Positions 1-12,939 of a stretch of 64,000 nt of DNA are shown in pieces; positions within the stretch are counted from its first letter, which is position 1, and each line of letters opens with the position of its first letter. A program made the position numbers and the translations under genes. The notes under the pieces are model-generated. The model ran no database searches and was not told the origin of the DNA. It worked only from the letters and a program-made list of their open reading frames with translations. The stretch spans positions 56,896,237 through 56,960,236 of the forward strand of contig NC_088302.1 of assembly GCF_032854445.1 (NCBI RefSeq), given 5' to 3'. This DNA comes from Liolophura sinensis (Eukaryota; Mollusca; Polyplacophora; Chitonida; Chitonidae).

Positions 1-1090
1 TGCTATGAGACTCCATTTTGCATCACTCGATTCAAACCTAATTCCAACATCAACCTCTTCCATTAGATGACAGGAAATATTTACACAAATTTCTGTTATG
101 CTTGAGCAAAATATTTAAGTGGATAAAAATGGAGTTACACCAATAACATTGAAAGAAAATGGTTGTAATAAAAGCAATTTTCATGGTTTTCTGGGTTGTT
201 TGATGGCCACAACTGCCTTTTTTGACCGAGACATGTGAGTATAATAATCTGAATAAGATGAGATAACCGACCTTTGGGTCATCTCTGTTCTTATGGCGGG
301 AAAAGTTGCAAACTTCTTATGGAGGGAATTGTTTGAAAAAAAAAACTTCTGTAGATTTAGTCAGTAGCTCAAAATAGTTTGAAAGTGTGAACTGAAACTG
401 CTGACTGTCTCCTTCGTTTTTTCCGGAGCAAAATGTCATTGCCTGGTTCTTTCTTTACCCTTACTTCATCAACTTTTTGAAAAAAAATCCAGGCATGGAA
501 TCACGGTTCTCTATAACAGCTGTTTTTCATGGAACACTGTGAGATAAGGATGTTTAAAAAGTATTCATTTAATACCACTAGACGTTAGTTTGACGTCTCA
601 TTTTCTTCAAAGAGCCATATTGTTTTCTCTGAATTTAAACTGATAAAAGCAGGAAACACAAGTTTTGTGACCGTCATTTGATCGAGGCACACTTTGTGGA
701 CAGACTCCGTCACCCGGTTTTCGGCTAATTCGGCCTTCGTGTGAATCTACTTAGAGCAAATTGGGGATGTTTTTCCCATTTTATTGATCAAGTCGTACAA
801 ATATTGTTAGTGGTAAACGCTTGTCAGAGCTCTTTACCGATGGAGGCAGAAAAGCACAAACGTCTTCCGCCTTTTATATGACAGGGTTATTGGGGGTCAG
901 TGATCCCGGCTCAATCAGGCTCACTATCGATTTCAAATCCCTTCCCAGCGAAACAGTTTCGATTGCTTTAGGTATATTGTAGTTTTAATGGCTGCGTCAC
1001 GTACGTGTGTGACAAGCCTCACGGCTACTTGGCTGAAGAAAAACGCGAATTGTGATTATGTCTACCGCAAACTGGTGTCCTTTGACAGTT
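1..1090. other. No recognised feature
   Basis: AT-rich sequence with frequent stops in all frames. I see no repeat family, RNA gene or exon with a recognisable motif. Confidence 0.5.
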
Positions 1091-1093
1091 ATC

Positions 1094-1785
1094 AGTGTGC
1101 AGTCATTAGCCATGGGTAAGGAACTCAAAGCAGTGTAGATGGTCTTTGTGTTCATGCCTTAGACATGGGCAAAGAACAAAAACATGGTAGATTACAATTA
1201 GTGTGCAAAACTTAGTCACGGGAAAGGAACACAAGCGTACTAGTTTACACTTAGTGTGCACCCTTGAGCCGTGGGTAAGAAATACAAGCATGATAGAATT
1301 CATTTAGTGAACAGACCTTAGCCATTGGTAAAGAACACAAACACAATTAGTGTGCAGGCCTAAGGCATAGGTAAGGAACACAAACATGGTAGATTACAAT
1401 TAGTGTGCAGTCAGCCATGGGTAAGGGACACAAACATGGTAGACTGCAATCAGTGTGCAGGCTTTAGCCATTGACAAGGAACACAAACACAGTACATTAC
1501 AATTAGTGTGCAGACACAAACATGGTAGATTACAACTAGTGTACAGGCCTTAGCCATGGGTAAGGGACACAGATAATGGTAGATTAGAATTAGTGTGCAG
1601 GCCTAAGCTATTGGTAAGGAAGATAAACATGGTTGATCACAATTAGCGTGCAGACTTTAGCCATAAGTAGGAACACAAACATATTAGATTACAGTTAGTG
1701 TGTAGTTAGCGCAGTAGTTTACAATAAGTGTGCAGTCTTTAGCCAGTAAGAAATACAAACAGTAGATTTCAATTAGTCTTATTTA
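1094..1785. repeat. Degenerate minisatellite, unit about 50-56 bp
   Basis: About a dozen diverged copies built around the phrases ttagtgtgcaggccttagcc, catgggtaaggaacacaaac and atggtagattacaa. Unit length varies through small indels, which suggests an old array. Short open frames here are not supported as genes. Confidence 0.8.
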
Positions 1786-1805
1786 GAACAAAAGTTTTTC
1801 TTACT

Positions 1806-2893
1806 ACCACAATGTGGCCTCCACTGCAGTTATACTCTGCGTACAATAGTCTTTGTTACTACCGAACTGTGGCCTCCACCGCAGTTCTACTCTCCGTACA
1901 ATAGTGAGTGAGTGAGTGCTTGGGGTTTAACGTCGTACTTTACAATTTTTCAGTCATATGACCACGAAGGAATCTTCAGGGTGTATGTACGTGTAACGTG
2001 CCTCCTTGTAGCAGGACGGATTTCCACCGCTCTTTTATTTAGTGCTGCTTCACTGAGACGACTTACCGAAGGCAAGTAAGCTGCCCCGCCCGAGCCATTA
2101 TACTGATACGGGTCAACAAGTCGTTGCACTATCCCCTTCATGCTGAACGCCCAGCGAGGAAGTTACAACTTCCTCTTTTAAAGTCTTAGGTGTGACTCGA
2201 TCAAGGATTGATCCTGGATCTACCGGTCCCGAAGCGGACGCTCTACCAACTGTGCTATCCGGGCCGGTCTCCGTACAATAGTCTTTGTTACTACCGCGCT
2301 GTGGCCTCCACTGCAGTTCTGCTCCGCGTACAATAGTCTTTGCTACCGCCACACTGTGGCCTCCACTGCAGTTATACTCTCCGTACAATAATCTTTGCTA
2401 CCGCAACACTGTGGCCTTCACTGCAGTTATACTCTCCGTACAATAGTCTTTGCTACCGCCACACTGTGGCCTCCACTGCAGTTATACTCTCCGTACAATA
2501 ATCTTTGCTACCGCAACACTGTGGCCTTCACTGCAGTTATACTCTCCGTACAATAGTCTTTGCTACCGCCACACTGTGGCCTCCACTGCAGTCATACTCT
2601 CCGTACAATAGATTTTGTTACCACCGGGCTCTGGCCTCCACTGCGGTTATACTCTCCGTACAATAGTGTTTGCTATCACCGCACTGTGGCCTCCACTGCA
2701 GTTCTACTCTCCGTACAATAGTCTTTGCTACCGCCACACTGTGGCCTCCACTGCAGTTATGCTCTCCGTACTATCCTTTTTGTTAATAAAGCACTGTGGC
2801 TTCCGCTGCAGTTATACTCCCCGTACAATAGTCTTTGTTACTACCGCACTGTGGCCTCACTTGCAGTTTTACTATCCGTACGATAGTCCTTGG
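1806..2893. repeat. Minisatellite, unit about 55 bp, split by a SINE
   Basis: The unit contains gtggcctccactgcagttat, actctccgtacaatagtctt and tgctaccgccacact. Two adjacent units form a 110-bp higher-order repeat (caacactgtggccttcac alternating with ccacactgtggcctccac) that recurs from about 2383. The array is interrupted at 1905..2267 by a full-length SINE. The 120-aa plus-strand frame at 2615..2977 arises from the repeat. Confidence 0.92.
1905..2267 (-). mobile_element. Full-length tRNA-derived SINE (family A) with 14-bp TSD
   Basis: Read on the minus strand, the element starts ccggcccggatagcacagtt, a tRNA-like head with A box (tagcacagttgg) and a weak B box (ggatcaatcct). A central region follows, and then a tail ending acgacgttaaaccccaagca with (actc)n. 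The flanks tctccgtacaatag at 1891..1904 and 2268..2281 are an exact 14-bp duplication. Removing the element and one flank copy restores the minisatellite unit, so this is a real retroposition event. It needs LINE proteins in trans (family knowledge). Confidence 0.93.
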
Positions 2894-4580
2894 TATTTAA
2901 TACAATGGAACAGTACACAAATCTCCTCACAGTTCTCCACACATTCATGTAAATGTTATCCTCAATGCTCACACTGAGACATACACTTGGCATTTTAGGT
3001 CACAATTGACAAGTACCAATTTTTATTTTAAATTTTAAAACATTTCAATGCATCAATTGGTGTATATACTCTTGTTTTTTGGTCTATTTACATTTTGCTT
3101 TTATCGGTTGCATCGTGTACTTATTTTTGCACTAGTTTAACTTGACAAGAGTGTGTAAATGAACACACGGAATCCCACACCGGTGTCCGTGACAGATATC
3201 AGGAAGACAATATTGAGACCAGACATCTTTGATATAAGTAGCAGCAATCCTTCCATGTATGTGTAAAAAAAAGGTCATGAAAGCTTTAATTGCGGTGTGA
3301 GCGTGCCCTACAATGTCTGGTTGAGGAAAAATTGGCTGACTTCTGGTGTAGTTTAGAGAGAGTTAGAAACATGCCAATTAAGAGTTGGACGTAAGCGTTT
3401 TGGGGACTGTCGAATTAGCGGTGTGTACAGCTTCGAAAGTCCCTGTACACATAAAACCTCGGCATCCAGTCGACTCCTGATCTCACTGGAATCCGGTATC
3501 GATCTGCCCAAAGTAAACACAAGGGATTATCCGATTTTCAAAATCGATCAGACTACTGGTACAGATTGTAAAGCGATCGATGTGACCGAAATAAACCTCT
3601 CCAAAAGATGTTCCACTGAGTTTTCTCGGTTCATGCGTTTAAGGTTTTGGATATGATTGAGTAGAGATTACCGTGAATGGTTTAGCAGTGCAGTTATAAT
3701 CCCATGTTATGCGGCTTATCTTGACTATATGCTCCAAGAGCATTACTGAGTACTTATTCCCAATTCAGCAAATTCACACAGCCCAGTCGCCACTGCAAAA
3801 ATGGCCTGGAATTAATTTAGTACACTTTCTGTGGATGATAATGAGCTCATGCAAAATACAAAAGCACAAAGAAAGAAAAAAATGTCAGGAATGAATGATT
3901 TACCACACAAAAGAGATAAAACATAAGCACACTTGTGCATGTTGTCCATTTTTAGAGGTCCAAACAGTTTGTGTTCAAACATTCTCTGCATTTTAAAACT
4001 TGATATGTTTTTGTTTTATCAATGGATCTTTATTTCATTTCATTGCCCTGAAGGTAAATACTGACTATTTTAGGCATACACAGATATCAATTTCGTTTTA
4101 TGAAATATATTCAATTTGAAATGTGCTTGACGGCAGTAGAGCCAGCTAGGACTAATGCTGACGGCCATGAAGGCCGGAGATGAAAAAAAAAAAAAAAGCA
4201 TCGCTAAAGACCACGCCGGCCTTGACTGCCACACACAAAGAAATATCGGCTGCTTAGTTGGGATCTGAAGTTTTTCGTTTGTATTTTCTCACTGTTACAT
4301 TGTTTAATACCGACAGTACAGGAGAGTAGATATCTGTAACATGGCAAAATAGCATCACTATTAAAATAAGTGGTTTACTATGACTTTACTTTAAGCACTT
4401 CAGAATGCTTGAAATATTTTAGCATTTTATTCAAAATGAGCACATCATCATTGTGATAAAGTGCCCACTTCTTGTTTAAGAGATTGAAGAAGTTTAGTGT
4501 CATTTGTTCAAAAACTATAACATCTATTCACTGGTGAAATAAAATGCATCATTAAAATATGGAATTTCTTAATAGTTATT
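2894..4580. other. No recognised gene
   Basis: AT-rich stretch. The frames at 3423..3656 and 3709..3894 show no known motif. A poly-A tract lies at about 4183..4198 inside an imperfect hairpin, 4131..4231. Confidence 0.5.
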
Positions 4581-4583
4581 TCG

Positions 4584-5241
4584 AGTGGAGACGGTACTAA
4601 TTGTGTCTGCAGGTGAACGACTGGAGACAGTACTAATTGTGTCTGCAGGTGAACGACTGGAGACAGTACTAATTGTGTCTGCAGGTGAACGACTGGAGAC
4701 AGTACTAATTGTGTCTGCAGGTGAACGACTCGAGACGGTATTAAATAGGTCTGCAGGTGAACGACTGGAGACAGTGCTAATTGTGTCTGAAGGTGAACGA
4801 CTGGAGACAGTACTAATTGTGTCTGCAGGTGAACGACTGGAGACGGTACTAATTGTGTCTGCAGGTGAACGACTCGAGACAGTACTAATTGTGTCTGCAG
4901 GTGAACGACTCGAGACGGTATTAAATGTGTCTGCAGATGAACGACTGGAGACGGTACTAATTGTGTCTGCAGGTGAATGACTGGAGACAACATTAAATGT
5001 GCCTGAAGGTGAAAGACTGGAGACAGTATTAAATGTGCCTGAAGGTGAAAGACTGGAGATGGTATTAAATGTGCCTGAAGGTGAAAGATTGGAGACAACA
5101 TTAAATGTGTCTGCAGGTGAACGACTGGAGACAACATTAAATGTGTCTAAAGGTGAACGACTGGAAACAGTGTTTTTAAATGTCTCTGAAGGTGAATGAC
5201 TGGAGACGGTATTAAATGTGTCTGAAGGTGAAAGACTAGGA
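4584..5241. repeat. 36-bp minisatellite, about 18 copies
   Basis: The unit is ctggagacagtactaattgt plus gtctgcaggtgaacga. Because 36 is divisible by 3, several frames stay open on both strands: LETVLIVSAGER on plus, and two overlapping minus-strand frames of 209 and 255 codons. Left-hand units are homogeneous; right-hand units (from about 4980) carry a shared variant (ttaaatgtgcctgaaggtga). I find no signal peptide, domain or conserved flanking frame to support coding. Confidence 0.93.
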
Positions 5242-5244
5242 ACC

Positions 5245-7425
5245 ATATCTAACTTTAAACCGTTTGACGGCCACTCTAATAACGAATGATTATACCAAAT
5301 CTGCCAGACTGTAAAAGGAACTTGCCATATAAACACTGGATACCAGTTTTTTTTATAACATTATGTCTTATCTACCATCTGTGTTATCTAACAAATCTTT
5401 AGGATCTTGTAGACGAAATGATTAGGATAGGTTAAGAGCTATCGTACGTCATGACGGACGAATGCGCCGCCGTGACAAGTCCCTGGCTACCCTGAGCGTC
5501 AACGAGCCGCATTGATCATTTAGGAAAGTTTGTACCGTCGACAGCTCAGTATACTTCATCCCGGGTGATATCAGCTTCAGCTTTTACCGGCTACAGACAG
5601 TCGGGATCTGACGGGGATTTGCAGGCCAGTGGTCAGTGCTAACTGCGCTGGTTCGCCAAACGTATTAAACAAGTGCGGAACACGAAATGATGCAATCATT
5701 CCAAATGCCTGTTATCGTAAGAAACCATCAAGGAGCATGCACTATGAGAATGGCCGAGAGAATATCTCACAAGCGGCATAAAGGTGCCTTCGATCTTCAT
5801 CTACAGAGGCAGAGTTCCCCCACAGTATAGAAGTGATTCACTTTTTCTCTGTGCGGGAATGGCGACATGTAACTAAGAGCATGGATAGATAAGTTAAATC
5901 TTCTCCGGTCGTGACAATAGCCTGAAGCTGAGCATTTCCTCCGGGCATCCATGTCCGTGGCTAAGACCTGCCGAAACCCTATCACTCTCGCGAGATCTTC
6001 TTCACTTGCACCATTGAATAAGTGCATGTAAAATTAGATTTCAATTTTTTAAAACAGAGATTCACTGCTCAGCGCAAACTGGCGAAAACGTAAGAAAAAA
6101 ACCTTACATGTAGCCCTTTTGGGGGAAATGGCAAGCGCCAATCTTATAGGACATGAAGCTTTAAGTGGTGGCCCGTTACAATCTGTTATTGATGACGTCA
6201 TCAAATAGATGCAGAGCATTAAACAAATAGCGAGGGTTCAAGTCCTAAAAATCCTCACCATAACGTATGATAATTCGTCCTTGGATTGTTCACGCGCCCT
6301 TAATCATTCACAAATGACTTTGTTCTCACACTCTAAACTGCTTCCTGGTGTCAAGTACATACTAGTTTTCTTAGGTTGCTTTGGATTAAACAGTTTATAA
6401 TCCATAAAATGTATAACTGGCTCGGTTCTTCCGGTTTATTGATTGATAAGCCACAAGAGATTATCGGATAATGGTTGACTATATAGAGTATGGCGAATAC
6501 TGCTCTTTGTAATTGGGTGATGTTGTAGGCTTGTATGTTTTGACCACTTGCTTCAAAGAGGTGTATTAAGCTAGCTCACATGGGAATTACATTTTGTCGA
6601 ATTTTCCCTCAACGTTGGCCACGAGAGTTTGTAAAATATCTAAATGTCCGAGTGGATAATTACAAACGTTTATTTTGTTTTGAAAATGTACCCGATGGTT
6701 ACATGCTGGTTGTGTTGTTTTGATTACATATTTTATAAAAGCCACAGCCTTCATAAGGTTATCTAATTGATGCTTTCGGGCGATTTCGGTGGTGAATAAA
6801 CCGCTGATCTGGACTGGTTTGATGACTTATCATTACAAATCCTTAGAAAATTTCCGTTAAATTTCCTCTGGTGACTTAAAGATGGGAAAGGCATTAGATT
6901 TTACTAACTGTTCACGAAATTAATTAGCTCTCCGTTTTTTTCCTTCCTTCCATCTGATAAAGTCGTTACAAAAAGATAATTTATCATTTAAATTGACTAA
7001 TAATATCTTCTTTGACCCGGAGTATATTCCCGGTTACTATGTCGGCTAAATTAATGCAGAGTACTGCCTGCTTTGCAATTAACTTCTTCGGAAAGATTTA
7101 GGGAGAGATTGATTTCCGCCCTGCCCAGAATGTGATTCATCATATTCATAAAAAGAAAACAACTGTTCGAAGAAAAAACTCAATTTCTCCATTCCACATC
7201 TTGTCTTGAATGTGACAAAGTGTCAGTTTTTATGAGCAGTTGTTGGTGATCAGGAAAAAAATGACAAAACAACTTTCTGTTTTCCAAATTATATCTTGCA
7301 GGAATAAAATACTTTCGGCACAAAAATCCTTCTCGAATATGCAAATTAAATTATATAAAATATAGGAGACATTCCAGAGTGCAAAACCACCCCTAACAGT
7401 TGCAAAACTGCAGCTCCCAAAATTA
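5245..7425. other. No recognised feature
   Basis: Mostly unique AT-rich sequence. The short frames at 5797..6027 (minus) and 6209..6400 (plus) carry no recognisable motif. Confidence 0.5.
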
Positions 7426-7506
7426 AATGATCTGGTCCTTAGACCAAGGCCGACCTATGGGCCAAATTTGATGAAATTCCGTGGAACAACTTTTCTGGCA
7501 AGGTTG

Positions 7507-7612
7507 CTGACAGACACACGCACAGACAGACACACGCACAGACAGACACAGACAGACACACGTACAGACATACACGGGGCAGAAAACACAAACACACAGA
7601 AATAGACAGACA
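7507..7612. repeat. Low-complexity CAGACACACG repeat
   Basis: Alternating acagacagacac and acacgcacagacag runs. The left flank, about 7430..7506, resembles the tail of a dispersed repeat (ccgacctatgggccaaattt), but I see only one copy here. The minus-strand Cys/Val-rich frames are shadows of this tract. Confidence 0.8.
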
Positions 7613-7834
7613 AATAAACGCCGACAAAAACAAAGGCACCTTTGACAATAGCTAACATGGGTGTCATACATATTTTTCAGCCATATATCCATGTAAGCAT
7701 GGAAGTTTTTTCACATCTATATTCTTGTCCCACATATATGTGCCTTGTCATGTTTGTTGACTTTTGTTCCGATTTGTGTCATTCGCTGTGTAGTGTTATC
7801 GGATATATATGGTGGTGGTTAAGTTCATAAGCTG

Positions 7835-8062
7835 CGGACACTGCCATCTCACTATATACACAGCTGTGCTGGTGTCAGGCCGACACTGCCATCTCACTAT
7901 ATACACAGCTGTGCTGGTGTTAGGTGGACACTGCCATCTCACTATATACACAGCTGTGCTGGTGTCAGGCGGACACTACCATCTCACTATATGCACAGCT
8001 ATCCTGGTGTCAGGCGAGCACTGCCATCTCACTATATACACATCTGTCCTGGAGCCAGGCAT
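7835..8062. repeat. 45-bp minisatellite, about 5 copies
   Basis: The unit contains cggacactgccatctcacta and tatacacagctgtgctggtg. Starts at 7835 and 7880 show the 45-bp period. Divisibility by 3 creates the 124-aa plus-strand frame. Confidence 0.9.
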
Positions 8063-8074
8063 CACACGACCCAG

Positions 8075-8180
8075 TAAGAGCGGTATTCGAACTCCTTCCA
8101 GGAGAAACCCGTTTTGTCCATCAGTCTATAAAGCCCCGTGTCGGAGAGGGCATCCGTGTTACAGTGCTGTTATACAGGTA
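8075..8180 (-). mobile_element. Possible tRNA-derived SINE fragment
   Basis: On the minus strand there is a possible A box (tagactgatgg, near 8129) followed by a B-box-like gagttcgaatac (near 8090), at a tRNA-like spacing. The acceptor stem does not pair well, so it is not an intact tRNA. It abuts the 45-bp array. Confidence 0.3.
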
Positions 8181-8184
8181 TGAT

Positions 8185-10140
8185 TTCTTAGCTTCTTACC
8201 TGACACGCAAATACATTTACGTGTATCTACAATGAGTAAATAAATCATTTGGTGAAACGTATCCTGCTCCTTCATTACATTACTTGATCGAGTGCGAATT
8301 ATCTAATGGAGTGCTAACGATTGACAGGGCGCCGAAACTCGGTTAAGTGCGTTCTGATTTATTTAATGATTTCTCATTAAAAGTGCTCATTTATTAATGT
8401 GTATTACGTCAAAAAAAAAACCGGGGAAAAGATGCGCTCTTGTGATCTATGGAAAGTCCAGCACACAATCAAATCCGAAATAAACATCAGGACGGTAGCA
8501 AATCTCGAGGTCCATTAAGTCGCTAAAAAGGAAGGTCATTTCATTGTGTCTTTAACTGTAAAAGTGATCTCAAACTTCAGAAGAGAATTCCAAAGGGATA
8601 TCTGATAGCCCCAAGAGGAAATCTATATGGAATAATTGCCGTTGTCAGGTTCCGAGAAGCATCTGTGTTTTTCCTCTAAAGCCCTCGTCCTGCTCTTTCT
8701 TTATGCAAAAGGCAACACTGGTACAAAGGGTTAACTGTCGAGCCGAAACCATTTAGGACCAAACCTCATTGGAGTTATGGCCCACGACGGACAGCCGGCG
8801 GAGCGTTATATTGAATATAAAATAAAAAAATCCAGTTGATTTCAAGAAAGAAATTTTCGTAAAGCCAGTTTTCAAGTTCTACAGCGAATTTAACAGAGAC
8901 TCAATCATTTGATTATCCAACAAGAAATGAAAAGATTCCAAAACGGTAAAACGGCGATCACACGCTGTGATTTGTTGTATGTGATCATCGAATGTGACAT
9001 GCAAGTCAGAAGAAAACAGGACAAGATCTGTTTCATACAATTTGTTTCTCTCAATTAAAATATATTGACAGTTCGCTCGTTTTCCTTTATTGGAATTCTC
9101 AGGTCGGTATGACACGACATCCCCGGTGGTCGCGGCTTCAGACTGTCAAAACTAACGTAGCCCTGTGTCGCCAAATCGGCACTCAAAACCATTGAACACA
9201 ATATGCCCTTTCAGGTGAGGTTTAAGAAGAGGATACCGGAGAGCCTGGAGTATAAACCATAGTTTTTCCTCAGCTCTCTGACCGACCTTCTGACAAGGTA
9301 TCAGGCTTACCAGAGATAGCGATTGGAACTATCGAGAGCGGGGTCATCTCACCTCTCACTACCGAATTAATCAAGTCCTTTAAACATACATGTACATGTA
9401 TTTGTGGTTCTATCACCACCCCGTAAACCGCTTGCTCGTATCTCTGAACCGAGAGGTATGACATATTATGTGAAATTTGGTGATACTTGTCTCATAGGCA
9501 ACGTGCATTTTTCATTATCAAACTGCTCTCTTTTTTTAACTAATTTTAGTTACGTTTTGTCTGGCATCATTAAAAAATATTTTTATAAATCTCTGCATTA
9601 AAATTGGCAACTTTCAGAATTTCATCTTCTCACCTAAGTAATAGTTTCCATAGTAACCACAAAAACTGCCATTAAATTATGTATTTAATTAAAAGATATA
9701 TTGGAGTGTAAAAACATCACGATTACATTTTACGTCTCCATGGAAACAGAGTGAAATCAATAATAGCCATTGTTACGAAATGTAGTTGGGTTTTTGATGC
9801 GATGTGACTGTACATGTCATTGCCACACAGGTTAGCTCAGTTCTTGATTTCTCAAACAAAGACGTCATATTTAGAGAGATAACAATCAATGCCACCGACA
9901 ACAAAGTAGGCAAGCTCAAATGTAGAGGTTAAACCAGACCTCAAATGTAGAGGTTAGACATAAGAATCCGATGCTGCCTTCAGTTCAAGGATATGTTTGG
10001 CGAGGTGCGGTAATCATCGCTGGCTGTTGAATAAGAGAGAGTACTCATTCATGGACTACGAACTTAAACTTTGATATGGAATTCATGCCTGGAATATCAA
10101 CTGAAAACTGATGACTGCTTCTCTCTTGAGTGTTACCGGC
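8185..10140. other. No recognised gene
   Basis: AT-rich sequence. A short segment near 8895..8990 resembles 13755..13830 by eye (agagactcaatcat, aagattccaa), perhaps a shared old repeat. A small direct duplication of caaatgtagaggtta lies at about 9918..9958. Confidence 0.4.
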
Positions 10141-10310
10141 TTTATTTCCTATTTATATAATTTCTTACATAGGCCTACCTTTGTCTTTGGGAGCTAGTGT
10201 TAAACGCTGTTTTGGAAATACAAATGGAAATGGATCGACTTGGAACGCCCTTTACGGCCAACGAATGGTATACGAATGTCGGACATGACGCTTATATTTA
10301 TATCAATGAG
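10141..10310 (+). repeat. Dispersed repeat, inverted partner at 27031..27191
   Basis: From tttatttcctatttatataa through gtgttaaacgctgtt, cgacttggaacgccctttac and gaatgtcggacatgacgctt, this matches the reverse complement of 27031..27191 closely over its whole length. It differs by point changes and a few indels, including aggcct present only here. The shared part could translate to RLGTPFT..EWY.NVG.DAYIY, but indels shift the frame, so a coding origin is uncertain. Confidence 0.85.
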
Positions 10311-10928
10311 TAGGTGTACATCAGTCTGTTCTTTGGTAGAATTCGGACAGAAAACCTTAACAGATCGCGCAGCCGAACACAATATGCTAATTTAGATCAA
10401 TATTACGCTTCGCATTACAAAAATAATACTTTTATCAGTTATTTTGGGCTGTAAAAACTGTAAAAAACGGAAGACAGGAAAAGCTTCCAAAATTCCATTC
10501 AACTTCAATTTCCGGAGTCTTCCTAATTCATTTTGGCAGTGTGTGAAAAAAAGGGCTGCGTGTTATGTTTGATTATATTGGTGCCTTGTGAAATTTACAA
10601 CCCTTTTACATCAACATATAACAACCTATGTAATAAGATAACAATGGTTTTTGGTCACAATGCCTTTGAACCTTTGTGATTTAAAAATTTACATTAAGAT
10701 CACTATTAACGTTACCTCTATGACATCAGTAAACCGAAAAGTGAAGCAAATTTATTCAAAACTTGAAATCTGTAGATCATGGAATTCAACTCTAAGAGAA
10801 AAACATACTATCCATACACCTATATTTCTCCACAAAGTGGGATATTTAAAAAGAAATGTGAACTTAAGAAGGGCGTACTCTTTCAGACATATGACGCTCA
10901 AGCGTCCTTAGATGTGTGTAGATAAACT

Positions 10929-11120
10929 GTGTCTTCTTTTGGCAAATACATGGCGCCATTGAAGTGTCATTCCGAAGACACCAGACATGACAACTCAACA
11001 ACTCAAAATATGTTGAACACCGTCCTGTTTCCTTGTTCTAAACTCACAGTCCCAAGCGAGTACCATTTGCGAGTATCAGTCTTTGGTGTGAACCAACCCG
11101 TTTTTGATCCCGGAGAGAGA
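10929..11120 (-). mobile_element. Degenerate copy of SINE family A2
   Basis: It shares the order of phrases with 58759..59087: a gaagtgtcat-like start, then gaagacaccagacatgaca, then cttgttctaa, then gcgagtaccattt, then a right end near tttgatcccggagag, the remnant of the tRNA-like B box on the minus strand. The left (tail) part is missing. Confidence 0.65.
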
Positions 11121-11319
11121 GGCTAGTGTATGCCTTGTTTATCAGTGTAGTAAAGTCTGATGTAAAGAACTGATTGTGGATGGTGAAACATCGTGAAAAG
11201 AAAGCCTGATTCAGGTTCCTGCATATGTATTAGTAGCAGAGAGAATTACAGTGGCTGACTGAATGAAAACAGCGAGTGTCCAGACCCCGGTGGATTTCCC
11301 AGTAGACGGCGGACGAATA

Positions 11320-11730
11320 AATCCGGAAAACACATTAATATGTGGGATAAGTAGATTTCGTTTCACCCAGATATTAAGTCCATGCAACTCCAAAGCCGAT
11401 AGACAAATATTTAGTCAGCATAATTACCAATTTTTTTTTGTACACAGCTTGGTGACTGAGAAGAAGAGGATCGGCCAGAGGCTCTGGGCTGTGAGCTGTG
11501 GACTAACAATGACGTTTGCAGGATCTCAGCGAAAAGAAAAACACATCGTATCACGTGACACAAGAGGAATAATTGAAAGTGCAGGCCTCAGCCTTCCTCT
11601 GATCTTACTGGTAAGAGTGTTTGTGCTGCTATTTTGACTTCAATTTTAATCAAGCAGGCTTTATCGATGGAACAGCTGGCAAAACACTTTTCCTACTCCA
11701 TCATTTGACACCTCATAAGGAAGGACTAGA
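11320..11730 (+). repeat. Local duplication, copy 1 (single 60-bp unit)
   Basis: The part from about 11395 to 11730 is nearly the same as 14915..15240: gatcggccagaggctc, gctgtgagctgtgga, ggatctcagcgaaaagaaaa, gcaggcctcagccttcctct and caagcaggctttatcgatg. Copy 1 holds one unit (aaagccgatagacaaatatt) of the 60-bp repeat that is expanded in copy 2. No gene is supported. Confidence 0.88.
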
Positions 11731-11734
11731 CTAC

Positions 11735-12480
11735 CACCAACAACAACACATGCAAGCCGACAGGGACTGCTCTTCGATTCTGTTGGCTCGTGAAATTTTG
11801 CGGGTAATTCAACGTTCATCTTTGTGAAATAAATAGACCAAAACAGAATCGTACTTTCTTAAGTTTGTTCCACTGGAAAGTTTTTACGTGTAAGAGTTGT
11901 CACATTTTACAGTTGCTACATTAAGCAGTTCTTACATTCAGCTATTTCTTGTATTTAAGCACAACATACAATTTCCGTGGTCGCCTAATCTTACAGCCAT
12001 AGCATCGTGACTTTCATTTCGCATTAATCGATAGCACAGAACAGACTGTATCCTCTCTCTACCTGATACTGAATGGCCTACGTGATAAAGTTTAACTCAC
12101 CGTTGTGTTTGCCCCGAGACTGATCAAATCATGAAATGTGATGTTTCATTGTATGGCGTTGTTTGAGTCCAAATCTCAGTTTTGCTGAAAATATATGCAG
12201 AATATTTTTGTCGATGAAATAACACGTGGTGCCATTTGCCTTGGATGTGTTTACATATTTACTTTTTGCTATTCCTAGCTCATCTTTCATTTCTACCACT
12301 GCGAGTATATCTATGGGATCTAAATGTTATACATGGGTGATTAAGGTATGTCTAACCTTGAAATATCTTCCGAATTCAAGCCTTAACTATAAACCCTGTT
12401 TGACATGGAACTGTGTTATTTTTCTTTAACAAAATATCATATATATGATAAAGTATATATTGCTGTTATTATAACTGTTG
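11735..12480. other. No recognised feature
   Basis: Unique AT-rich sequence. The 67-aa frame at 12226..12429 has no known motif. Confidence 0.5.
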
Positions 12481-12706
12481 TTTAATTAAGTGGGGTTTTA
12501 CCCCGTATTCAAGCATATTTCGTTTATTTTTATGGGTAAATTTATTTATTGTTTATTTGATTCGTGTTTTACGCCGTACTTAAGAATATTTCACTTATAG
12601 ACCTTACCACGTACGGCCGGAGATGTAGCCAGCATGAGCTGGACTTGAACTGACAACGACCCCATTGATGAGAGGCTGCTGGGTCATTGTGCCGCTCTGG
12701 CCTGCT
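12481..12706 (-). mobile_element. SINE family B copy, with a second 5' fragment beside it
   Basis: From about 12549 the sequence gtttatttgattcgtgtttt, acgccgtacttaagaatatt then tcactt is the non-tRNA end. The right end carries gctggacttgaactgacaac and gaggctgctgggtcattgtg, which on the minus strand is a tRNA-like head with B box gttcaagtcc. The middle is deleted. A partial extra copy (gttttaccccgtattcaagc) sits at 12495..12530. Confidence 0.8.
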
Positions 12707-12939
12707 TATCCCCTCTGACACGGATACCCCTGTGGACTAAATATTGCCATCACGGTCAAGAGAATTGTGGAATCGGGGAGAGTAAAATGTAACATAGCAT
12801 TTAAATATATTGATTACTTGTAAATGATAACCATCACTTATTAACATCAGATGAGGGCTGCACAAAACTTTGAGTCTGGATTCGAGCTTATCTCTATATG
12901 TGTCAAATAAAGCAGTTGGTTTTATATTTCTTTTAATTA

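Noticed and set aside
2200-2267. tRNA gene on the minus strand
   Set aside because: The tRNA-like sequence is the head of a SINE with degenerate B box and a target-site duplication around the whole element; the same holds at 60.3 and 63.5 kb.
4508-5336. Overlapping 209- and 255-codon minus-strand frames
   Set aside because: They are produced by the 36-bp repeat; the opposite strand is open as well.
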